64,000 nt of DNA from positions 31,989 through 95,988 of the IMG/VR virus record IMGVR_UViG_3300032770_000013; one strand, 5' to 3'. The notes beneath the pieces were generated by a model. That model saw only the letters and a program-made list of their open reading frames with translations, searched no databases and was not told where the DNA came from. The DNA comes from a virus. Position numbers and translations under genes: made by a program. Below are positions 40,490 through 48,700 of this stretch, piece after piece. Every line of letters starts with the position of its first letter. Positions within the stretch are counted from its first letter, which is position 1.

Positions 40490-40834
40490 ATGGCTAAGAA
40501 ACCCGAGAAGACCGACGAGCCGCAAGCTGCGGGGCACAATTTTGCCAAAGCTCACCTGAAATCATTTGTGGACCGTCTTGAGAGATTGGATGAAGAGAAG
40601 ACCGCAATCACGGACGATATCAAGGACGTGTATAACGAAGCGGCCAGCCAGGGATTTGATAAAAAAGTTCTACGGGCCCTTATCCGCCGCCGCAAGCAAG
40701 ACGCCAACGAACTGGCGGAGTTCGAGGCGCTGTTGGACACTTACCGCCATGCTCTCGGCGATCTGGCGACGACTCCGCTCGGCGAGGCGGCCATGAAGAA
40801 GGCCAGCAACACTGCGGCTCCCACGCCAGCATGA
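40490..40834 (+). CDS. gapR: GapR-family (DUF2312) DNA-binding protein
   Basis: 114 aa. SFVDRLERLDEEKTAITDDIKDVYNEAASQGFDKKVLRALIRRRKQD is the diagnostic GapR region: a coiled coil with DIKxVYxEAKxxGFDxKxxRxIIRLRK. Host GapR binds over-twisted AT-rich DNA ahead of replication and transcription forks in Caulobacter and relatives. A phage copy may steer chromatin or protect phage DNA. Its stop overlaps the RusA ATG (ATGA). Strong indicator of an alphaproteobacterial host. Confidence 0.9.
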   Translation: MAKKPEKTDEPQAAGHNFAKAHLKSFVDRLERLDEEKTAITDDIKDVYNEAASQGFDKKVLRALIRRRKQDANELAEFEALLDTYRHALGDLATTPLGEAAMKKASNTAAPTPA

Positions 40835-41172
40835 TCGTCCTAGACCTGCCGGAACCGCTAAGCGTAAATCGAACTCGTCGGATAGACTGGCGATCACACA
40901 AGCGGATCAAGGATTGGCAGCGCGAGGCCAACGGTTACTTTCTGACACAGAAACGCAGCCTAGCACCGCCGATCGAGGGCCAATACGAACTAACGATCGT
41001 TCTCCGGGAAGGATCGCGGCTCGATTTGGATAATGGTCTGAAATTATTGATAGATTCTCTACGCCGGTTCAATCTCGTTACCGACGATTCACCGAAGTAT
41101 TTTCGGAAGCTAGTCGTGGAATTTGGCGACGTCGAAGGATGCCGCGTTACGGTGCGGAGCCATGAAGCCTGA
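40831..41172 (+). CDS. rusA: RusA-like Holliday junction resolvase
   Basis: 113 aa. LDLPEPLSVNRTRRIDWRSHKRIKDWQREA, then SRLDLDNGLKLLIDSLRRFNLVTDDSPKYFRKL contains the RusA DxDNxxKxxxDxL...DD pattern with conserved acidic residues. Resolves Holliday junctions or clears branched DNA before packaging. Located between gapR and the methyltransferase. Confidence 0.85.
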   Translation: MIVLDLPEPLSVNRTRRIDWRSHKRIKDWQREANGYFLTQKRSLAPPIEGQYELTIVLREGSRLDLDNGLKLLIDSLRRFNLVTDDSPKYFRKLVVEFGDVEGCRVTVRSHEA

Positions 41173-42523
41173 AACCTTCCTTGATGGTCGGGTATTGCTG
41201 TGGTGCGGCGATTGCCTCGAGATAATGGAGGCATTAGCGGAAAATTCTATCGACGCGGTTATCTGTGATCCACCTTACCACCTCCAATCGATCACAAAGA
41301 GATTTGCCAAGACGGGGCGTACCGACAAAACCCGAACCACGTCAGGCCCACACCAACGCACGGCCAATGGATTCATGAACCACCAATGGGACGGCGGCGA
41401 TGTAGCATTTCGCGCTGAGACGTGGGCCAAAGCATATCGTATTTTGAAACCAGGTTCCTACCTCATAGCATTTTCGTCAACGCGCACCTTTGGCCGCATG
41501 CAAGTTGCCATTGAAGACGCTGGTTTTATCACACATCCATTTATCGCTTGGATCTTCTCCCAAGGTTTTCCAAAGGCACACCGCGTCACGGCGAGCGGCT
41601 TAACCGAACTTGACCGCGCTACGGATGGTTGGGAAGGATGGCGCTATGGTACGCAATCTTTGAAACCAGCAATCGAGCCTATCTATGTAGGACAAAAGCC
41701 TTTTGAGGACGACCTTACGGGAACTGAAAACATCATAAAATGGGGGGTTGGCGCCCTCAACATTGACGGTTGCCGAGTGCCTTGCGCCGAAGCCGCTATT
41801 GAGCGAGATGGCGAGCAAACTGCCGAACAGCGTTACACCGACGAAGGGGCTACCGATTTTGCCGCGAGACCGGGAAAACGTCGCGGACGCCCATTGCGGA
41901 TCATAGACCCGAAGCCAGAAGCGAACGGCGTTGTATACTCCGGACGTCGTGTCGCCGGTCACGGTTTCGATGGCGGTTCAAAAGCCGTAGGCGAAACTAC
42001 GCTTGGCCGCTGGCCCGCTAACATAATCTTGGACGGCAGCGAGGAAGTGATTGCCGCGTTTCCTGACGCGCCAGGGCAGCAGTTCTATGTGTGGCCAGAA
42101 CACGGCGAACGGCCTTCTCGAGGCATTTATGGCGATTTTGGCGCTCGGCCCCCGAATGAACCGCGCACCGATGGCGGATCTGCCGCTCGCTTCTTTTACA
42201 GCGCAAAAGCTGATTCTGACGACCGCATCGGTTCCAAGCATCCGACCGTGAAGCCCATAAACCTCATCCGCTACCTTGTAAGGCTCGTGTGTCCGCCTAA
42301 TGGAACGGTGCTTGATCAATTCGCCGGGACCGGGACAACCGCAGAGGCGGCTTTCTATGAGGGAATGCGGGCCATCCTAATCGAACGCGAGGGTGAGTAC
42401 CAAGACGATATCCGCCGACGGATGAAACTCTGCCTCGGCGGACCGGATGAGCGGGCCAGAGAATCGATCAAGGCCAAAACCAAAGACAAGCCGATCGATG
42501 CAGGCCCTCTGTTCAACCGATAG
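41162..42523 (+). CDS. N4/N6 DNA methyltransferase (beta-class order)
   Basis: 453 aa from ATG 41162, which overlaps rusA by 11 nt. Motif IV DPPYHL near residue 40 precedes the target region, and motif I FAGTGTT near residue 390 follows HPTVKPINLIRYLVRLVCPPNGTVLDQ: the beta-class arrangement. The central about 250 residues form a large target-recognition region. Likely adenine-N6 or cytosine-N4 methylation protecting phage DNA from restriction. No cognate endonuclease gene is next to it, so it is an orphan phage enzyme. Confidence 0.9.
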   Translation: MKPETFLDGRVLLWCGDCLEIMEALAENSIDAVICDPPYHLQSITKRFAKTGRTDKTRTTSGPHQRTANGFMNHQWDGGDVAFRAETWAKAYRILKPGSYLIAFSSTRTFGRMQVAIEDAGFITHPFIAWIFSQGFPKAHRVTASGLTELDRATDGWEGWRYGTQSLKPAIEPIYVGQKPFEDDLTGTENIIKWGVGALNIDGCRVPCAEAAIERDGEQTAEQRYTDEGATDFAARPGKRRGRPLRIIDPKPEANGVVYSGRRVAGHGFDGGSKAVGETTLGRWPANIILDGSEEVIAAFPDAPGQQFYVWPEHGERPSRGIYGDFGARPPNEPRTDGGSAARFFYSAKADSDDRIGSKHPTVKPINLIRYLVRLVCPPNGTVLDQFAGTGTTAEAAFYEGMRAILIEREGEYQDDIRRRMKLCLGGPDERARESIKAKTKDKPIDAGPLFNR

Positions 42524-42540
42524 GGTCCAGATAGCCGCCG

Positions 42541-42624
42541 CCATACTACCAGTATGGCTTGGATTTTTCTCGAATCGCCCCTAAAAAACAAATGCCCGGC
42601 TCGGGGGCTTATGCCGAGCCGGGC
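42541..42624 (+). terminator. Two hairpins after the methyltransferase gene
   Basis: Hairpin 1: CCATACT/AGTATGG with a 3-nt loop (42541-42557), then a T-run. Hairpin 2: an 11-bp perfect GC stem GCCCGGCTCGG/CCGAGCCGGGC (42594-42604 and 42614-42624) with a 9-nt loop. Hairpin 2 has no T-tract. One of them probably ends or attenuates the gapR-rusA-methyltransferase transcript. Confidence 0.5.
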
Positions 42625-42728
42625 GGATCGCAATTGGTCTTGGCAGGCAGATTGCGACCTAGGACGGTAAATGCCTTACCGTTTCCTTCCGTTCCCGTCA
42701 AACCAAGCCTGCCACGGACCGATAATCT

Positions 42729-43256
42729 TTGGCGCGCGTGCCCAGAAATAAACGGCAGAACGGACGCTTTGCCTCCAAATTCAGGAGAAATGCGATCCGT
42801 TTCCTTTCGCGCAAAGGCTTGATTGCCGCCCGCGGCATCGAGGTCAGCAACAAAGACCTAGTCGAAATCCTCCTGACACTTTTCCCAACTGCTCCCAAAA
42901 CGGGACGCTTCGCCCAATATCAATTTTTCATCGACGCCGTAGGACCGCAAAAGCCGCCCCAATCGGTCATAGATCGTAAGGAACGACAACGATTCTACGA
43001 CTCCGACGAGTGGCGCACGCTTCGTTACAGTGCCCTCTTGCGGCGTAACGGCTGCTGCCAATGCTGCGGCAGACGACCAACGGCGCAAAACCCGCTGCAC
43101 GTTGACCACATCAAGCCGCGCTCAAAATACCCAGAATTAGAACTCGAACTCTCAAACCTCCAAGTTTTGTGCCGAGATTGCAATCTCGGGAAGCGTGCTT
43201 GGGACGAAACGGACTGGCGAGACAATGTCATCGCCTTTCCCAATCCGCGTAGCTGA
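42729..43256 (+). CDS. HNH endonuclease
   Basis: 175 aa. The core in the last 100 residues: FYDSDEWRTLRYSALLRRNGCCQCCGRRP, HVDHIKPRSKYPELELELSNLQVLCRDCNLGK, the standard McrA-like HNH with CxxC/CxxC zinc pair and catalytic DHIKP. The basic N-terminus is specific. The start is uncertain (TTG 42729 or GTG 42738; no clear SD). HNH genes near terminase can assist packaging, but here it may be a homing copy. Confidence 0.85.
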   Translation: MARVPRNKRQNGRFASKFRRNAIRFLSRKGLIAARGIEVSNKDLVEILLTLFPTAPKTGRFAQYQFFIDAVGPQKPPQSVIDRKERQRFYDSDEWRTLRYSALLRRNGCCQCCGRRPTAQNPLHVDHIKPRSKYPELELELSNLQVLCRDCNLGKRAWDETDWRDNVIAFPNPRS

Positions 43257-43671
43257 GGCTTATCGGCGAGCCAATCCGGTCTCAGTTTTGGATGTGGATG
43301 CTAGGAGAGGATGCGCGCAAAGCATCGTGGGGTCTGGTCGCAAGAGAGGTGCCCCTGCGCGTCACGCGAGCAGCGTGAAAAAGTCTCTCGATAGCGGGTG
43401 CTGTTCAAAAGCCCGCGTCTCCGGCATGCGGGGCCTCGTCCGAAAGGGCAATGCTCTACCCCGGAAGACCGCCAAGGTGCTCACTTGCGAGCGCCTAGGT
43501 TTGGTCTTTCCGGAACCGCAAAGCCTGAACCGAAGGGCAATGACCTTAAGGATTAACTCTTACTTTCTTCTTTCAAACCTATAGAAATTCTTTCTTGTTG
43601 GGTCTTAAAATTTTGCGCGCGATGAGCCTGTGGATAAGTGTTAATAGTGGGGATAAGTAAAGGAGCAAAAG
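43257..43671. other. 415-nt stretch without a confident gene; DnaA-box-like end
   Basis: No frame gives a convincing protein; the longest (43195-43584) lacks any recognisable fold and overlaps the HNH gene. The right end turns AT-rich and carries a perfect DnaA-box core TGTGGATAA (43629-43637) and a near match TGGGGATAA (43648-43656). It could contain a replication origin or only chance matches. Confidence 0.4.
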
Positions 43672-43941
43672 ATGAAAGTGCACGAGCTAAAATCGTGGTG
43701 CGACTTCTTTGAGCCGGTATTCAACGGCAGCAAGAAATTCGAGTTGCGGGTAAACGATCGCAAGTTTCAAGTCGGCGACTTCTTGTATTTGCGGGAATAT
43801 GACGACCGGAAAGGCAAATATACTGGCCGCTCAATCCGGAAGCGGGTGACCTATCTACTCGACGGTATTGGCCAAGGTTCGATTGCTCCGCTTATGGGAT
43901 TGAACCGGAACTTTTGCATCATGTCATTGGAGGACGAATGA
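43672..43941 (+). CDS. ASCH/DUF3850 family protein
   Basis: 89 aa. HELKSWCDFFEPVFNGSKKFELRVNDRKFQVGDFLYLREYDDRKGKYTGRSI is the DUF3850 signature (HELKxxxxxFxxVxxGxKxFElRxNDRxFxxGDxLxLxEYD...YTG), an ASCH-like RNA-binding fold. Preceded by AAAGGAGC. Overlaps the next ATG. Confidence 0.85.
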   Translation: MKVHELKSWCDFFEPVFNGSKKFELRVNDRKFQVGDFLYLREYDDRKGKYTGRSIRKRVTYLLDGIGQGSIAPLMGLNRNFCIMSLEDE

Positions 43942-44093
43942 GCGACGCTCAAACCCGCCGCGGCAACATCCGCCCACCTCGAGACGATAAAGCCGCCCTA
44001 ATGGGTCTAGCCCTGCTGGCGGCAATCGAATACGAGGTAGTTGGCCTACCGCTTACCGAGGAGGAGCAGCGTCGCGCCGATCATCAGAAATGA
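43938..44093 (+). CDS. Microprotein, unknown
   Basis: 51 aa, helical (ALMGLALLAAIEYEVVGL) with a charged C-terminus. ATGA overlap with DUF3850. Its 3' end overlaps the leftward gene 44053-44373. Confidence 0.5.
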   Translation: MSDAQTRRGNIRPPRDDKAALMGLALLAAIEYEVVGLPLTEEEQRRADHQK

Positions 44094-44373
44094 CCGGTGC
44101 AGGCCAAGCTTTTGGCGGCATACCTTCGATACCGACGAGCTCGTCCGCCCAAGTGCCGAGCAGGTAAGCCAAAGCCGCCCGGCCTTGCATGGTGATCTGG
44201 GTATGCTTGGGAGCCACGTTGTCATCGTATTTGATCCAGCCGCGGCCGACTATGGCGGTCAGATTGCGGCGCCGCTGATAATCGCCAGCAACTTCAACTA
44301 CCCGGTTATCTAGGTGCTCCAGCATGATGTACCGGACACGATGTGAGGCTAGGTATGAGGTGTTGGATTCCAT
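44053..44373 (-). CDS. Winged-helix-like protein
   Basis: 106 aa from ATG 44373 (GGAGG 7 nt upstream). SHRVRYIMLEHLDNRVVEVAGDY, then VGRGWIKYDDNVAPKHTQITMQGRAAL looks like a winged helix (wing with QITxQGRxAL). Only leftward gene in this segment; its promoter is divergent with that of 44507. Possible local regulator. Confidence 0.55.
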   Translation of the reverse strand: MESNTSYLASHRVRYIMLEHLDNRVVEVAGDYQRRRNLTAIVGRGWIKYDDNVAPKHTQITMQGRAALAYLLGTWADELVGIEGMPPKAWPAPVISDDRRDAAPPR

Positions 44374-44398
44374 TGGCGGCCTCCATTGGACGGCCAAA

Positions 44399-44477
44399 GT
44401 TATACACCGGATTTGATCGCCAGCAACGGGAAAAAAATACCAAGCAAAATTGACAAGAATGCACGAATGAGTATGCT
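44399..44477. promoter_or_regulatory. Divergent promoters
   Basis: Rightward TTGACA (44450-44455), 16 nt, TATGCT (44472-44477), upstream of 44507. Leftward TTGCTG (44421-44426 on the complementary strand), 16 nt, TATAAC (44399-44404), upstream of 44373. Read by eye; the rightward -35 is a perfect consensus. Confidence 0.55.
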
Positions 44478-44506
44478 GCCCATCGATCAGTCAAGAGGAG
44501 ATTGAA

Positions 44507-44908
44507 ATGGGAACGCGCGCGGACTTCTATGTTGGAACTGGTAAAGACGCGGAGTGGCTCGGCTCAATTGCCTACGATGGCTACCGCGTTAACGACATGA
44601 AAGAGGCGGACGCCAAGGATAACGCCGACTTTGAAGCCTGTTGGGCGATCAAGTCCGCGACTAACGAAACTGATTATCGAGCTGCTGTAGTCACGTTGCT
44701 TTCGCTAAATGACGACGCAACACTGCCGGCGGATGGTTGGCCGTGGCCATGGGATGACAGTCACACGACCGACTACGCCTATGCTTTTGTGGATGGTAGC
44801 TGCAAAGCATTTCCGTGGGGCAAAGGCGTCGATTGGCCAAATATGAAAGACCGTCAGAACATCACGCTGGGGAAGCGAAGCGGGTTGCTGATAATCGGCA
44901 AGTTGTAA
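44507..44908 (+). CDS. Phage protein, unknown
   Basis: 133 aa. GTRADFYVGTGKDAEWLGSIAYDGY, a Trp-rich ADGWPWPWDDSHTTDYAY and a C-terminal GKRSGLLII. The pattern resembles conserved hypothetical proteins in phages. Stop overlaps the next ATG (TAATG). Confidence 0.6.
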   Translation: MGTRADFYVGTGKDAEWLGSIAYDGYRVNDMKEADAKDNADFEACWAIKSATNETDYRAAVVTLLSLNDDATLPADGWPWPWDDSHTTDYAYAFVDGSCKAFPWGKGVDWPNMKDRQNITLGKRSGLLIIGKL

Positions 44909-45489
44909 TGCTCTCGATCACCGACATAGACGCTATGATCGCCCCAGGCCGCTACTCTCCGCGGTTCGGCTGGCACGATAACCACCGGGAGGCAGACGGC
45001 ACCGCCGATTATCTCCCGGCTCTTATGCAGGTCCGCTCCGAGTTCGAGCGATTGCTTGAAGTCATCAACAGCACAGGCGTAAGCCGCAGCCGATGTCTGC
45101 AACTCGGCCTTGGACATTGCCGAGCCTCACATGACGTCTGGAATGCAATCTTCGACGATGGCGCGGTAACGATCGACTACGGTGCCTGTCTTATCGGCGG
45201 CGAGGGGGATCTGCCCGGCGCCGACACCGGGAGCACCCGTGCACTTGGGTTAGCTTCGCGATATGCTCGCTACGGCATGCTGATAATCGACGCCGGCCAT
45301 ACCTATGCCGATGTGGAGCGGGATCACAGGGACTATGCGCCGTTGGTTCATCCTGGCGGGGTGATTGCCTTTCACGATGCCACCCACCGTCCGCAATTCA
45401 AAGAATTGGACGTGTGGAAATATCTTGAGACTTTGCCGGACATTCAGATGATCGTCGGCGAGGTCGGCTGGGGTTATCTGCTGGTGTAA
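44908..45489 (+). CDS. Class I SAM methyltransferase-like protein, second copy
   Basis: 193 aa from ATG 44908. RCLQLGLGHCRASHDVWNAIF (motif I), MLIIDAGHTYADVERDHRDY and VHPGGVIAFHDATH are the same family as 26140-26730. The two share the FGWH/SGWHND start and the HDA ending. Substrate unknown. Confidence 0.7.
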   Translation: MLSITDIDAMIAPGRYSPRFGWHDNHREADGTADYLPALMQVRSEFERLLEVINSTGVSRSRCLQLGLGHCRASHDVWNAIFDDGAVTIDYGACLIGGEGDLPGADTGSTRALGLASRYARYGMLIIDAGHTYADVERDHRDYAPLVHPGGVIAFHDATHRPQFKELDVWKYLETLPDIQMIVGEVGWGYLLV

Positions 45490-45492
45490 ATC

Positions 45493-45720
45493 ATGAACCA
45501 AGCCGAGAGAAAAACTAGCGACTATCTTGCCGGATGGCACGATGCTGTTGCAGCAACGAGACCGCCGCGCATTCTCACCGTAGGTGAAGCGGAGGAATTG
45601 CTGCAACGATGTGAGAAGCCGAGATTAGGACCAAACAACAGCACATCGGACATGATCATTCCAACTGAGATTCTTCACGAATTACTTGTTGTTTGGAAGG
45701 CCGCCCGCGGAAAGAGCTAA
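45493..45720 (+). CDS. Small protein before terminase
   Basis: 75 aa, helical, MNQAERKTSDYLAGWHDAVA; ends at the base before the TerL ATG. Position could suit a small terminase or regulatory role, but no HTH is visible. Confidence 0.5.
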   Translation: MNQAERKTSDYLAGWHDAVAATRPPRILTVGEAEELLQRCEKPRLGPNNSTSDMIIPTEILHELLVVWKAARGKS

Positions 45721-48700
45721 ATGTCCATTGCCAATATTACCCCGAAAGACGATTGGCCGCTCCTCCTAAAGGACAAAGTCTCCCGGCTCGCTATCCTCGA
45801 CCGCCGGTATGAGTATGAGAATAACTTTAGCTTGTTCTTGGAGCAGGCGTGGCCGTCAATGGACGGCTCGCCGTATCAAAAATCTTGGGTTCTGCCGGCA
45901 CTATGCGACCACCTCGAGGCGGTCACGACTGGGCATATTAAACGCCTGCTGGTCAATCTGCCGCCAAGGTGCGGCAAGCCCGTTTGTGAGGACGAGTGGG
46001 TCGTTGAACGTGCACGCGGCCGAATTAGGCTCGCCGATATTAAGGTCGGGGACCTCATTCTCACTCATCGCGGTCGTTTCCGTCGGGTGGCTGAAGTCCA
46101 CCTTCAGGGGATTCTCCCAATCACCAAGATTGAAACTTGGTCTGGCCGCGTAGTACGGGCCGCAGCAGATCATCCCTTTTTGACTACGGAAGGCTGGAAA
46201 GAAGTTCGTGAATTGTTGGTAGGAGATTCGCTGGGCTTAGTATCGCCATTGGAGAATTGCGGCAGTGAGACCTTGCGTCCAGAAGAAGCTCGTCTTTTGG
46301 GATATCTAATAGGTGATGGAAGTATCGCTCAAGGTCAGCCAGGCGTAACAACAGCATCCGTAGGTGTGAGTGATGACGTAAAGGCATGTGCGGCAGCAAT
46401 GGGTTGGCACACAAGGGAGAGTTCCACCCAAAGCAACGCTTGGCTCGTCGTAATTAAACAACATGCTGGAACGACCAGAGGGCCTAACAAATCAGGGTGG
46501 AGACAATGGCTTGAATACCATCGACTATATGGAACGACGAGTTATACGAAGCGCGTGCCGCTGGCTGTAATGGGTGCCTCTAAAGAGATAATTGCGGAAT
46601 TTCTAGGGGCCTATTGGTCTTGCGATGGCCATATCACCGGTCGGGGTAAGCGGGGTGATGGGCGGGAACGCGGCGACTGTGTTGTTGGCTGCGACAGTGT
46701 CAGTCGTGATTTAATGCTGGATGTCCAGCATTTACTTCTGCGACTCGGCATTTTCAGTAGAATACGCCAAAGGCGTGCCAAGATAAAAACCAAACGGCAG
46801 GGCGATGAATACATCTCTTGGTCTCTGACACTAAGCCGGACAGATGATGTTGCGAAGTTCGCAAAAAGGATAAAGCTAGCTCACGAGAAAAGGGTGCGTC
46901 TCGAAAGTCTCGTGCATAGGACCGATTTCGATCGAGCTCTTACTGCTGACCAGATTACTTATATTGAACCCTGCGGTACGGCAGTATGCCGATGCTTAAC
47001 GGTGGAAGACGACGCTTCGTTCACAGCCGCTGATTTTGCAGTCCACAATTCCCTGACGACTTCAATCGCGTGGCCAGCTTGGATCTGGGCTAGAGAACAG
47101 CAGACGTTTGTAAGCGGACCTGGCGTCAAGCTATTAACGGCCAGCTACGGCGCTCATCTTTCGTTAGATCATTCAAACAAAACCAGACAATTGATACTCA
47201 GTCCTTGGTATCAGACTCATTGGGCCGACCGCTTTTCGCTGCGGCAAGATACAAATTCAAAATCGCAATTCGCAAATACGAAAGGCGGCGAACGTCAGGC
47301 AACATCGGTCGGAGGGTCATTGCTTGGCCTAGGGGGTATGATTCTTACAGTCGACGACGCCCACAATGTTGAGACAGAAAAAAAGATAGAGACCGATGCA
47401 GACCGCCGCAGGGTCGCAAGTTGGTGGAAGGAATTACATTCAACGCGCCTCAATGATCCGAAACAGGGCGCAATCGTAGTGATAATGCAAAGGCTGCATC
47501 AATGCCTTGTGAAAGGCACGCCTGTCCGAGTGCCTTCGGGTGAAGCAAAAATTGAGTCTCTCAAAGTGGGAGATCAGGTCTACGGATCGAATGGATGGCA
47601 GCAAATATCGCATGTTGGTTCTCGGCGCTATAAAGGTTTTTCGTATGGCGTCAGAGTTTGCGGTCATTACATTACCTCATGGACGACGAATAATCATTTG
47701 TATTTGACCAAACGTGGGTGGGTAAGAGCGGACGAACTTAAGAAAGCAGATTGGGTTTGTTTGCCAATACTGAAACAAAAAGAAACCTTGGATGTTCCAT
47801 GGGAGCCAGTCAAATGGGCACCTCCGCCGCGAGCGCCGACTGGGAACGCAAAGGCAAATCATAAGAGGCAAACCACAATCAATGAAGCTGAACTGCGTGA
47901 GTTGATTGCTCGCGGTCTAACAAATTGTGAGATCGCGAAACTACTTGGCGTTCATCGTAACACAATCCATAACTCAATGTTTTTCTATCGAATTAATCGA
48001 ATGATGGATCGCAATCCCATTTTTGGAGTGGCCCATCTAGATGATCCTGATTTCTGGCGAGTTGTTGGTTTGTGGATTGCTGAGGGCTCGTTTTGTCTTG
48101 GTAGAGGAAAGATTTGCGGAATAAGATTCACATTTGGCTCTCACGAACCTCATTTCGTCGCGTTTGTGAGAAAAATAATGGGACGATATGGCGTTTCCTC
48201 CTACGGTAAGGTTCCGCATCCAAGTTGTCTTGAGGCGAGTTTGTTTTGTTCGCAACTCGCTAGATGGCTGTGCAAGCATTTTGGGCGCGGCGCGCACAAC
48301 AAACGACTTCCATCGTTCGCATTTTCATTGCCAGAGGCTTATCGTCGCCAAATTTTAGAAGGATGGTTGGATGGCGATGGATGTGTTAGACAGGACGGTG
48401 CGCGACGGGGCTCTACTGTCAGCGTCGCGTTAGTACACGATATGCAGCGTTTAGCTCTTGGTCTTGGATTGCGTTGTTTTATATATAAAAGTCGGAGTTA
48501 CGAAACCATAATAAATGGTCAGAAAGTTACGCCTTGTGGCTATCAATTTGAACTTAGATTTGCTTGGCCGCGGCACAAGAATGCCGTTGCTCCCCAAAGA
48601 TCAATTATTGATGGCGGGTTTCTTTGGTCAAAAGTCGCGTCGATTAAGAAAGAGCCGTATAACGGTAAAGTATATGATATAACGACACCTAGCCACGATT

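Noticed and set aside
43195-43584. Rightward open frame of 129 codons after the HNH gene
   Set aside because: No recognisable fold, overlaps the HNH gene by 62 nt and lacks a clear start signal; treated as a gene-poor stretch.
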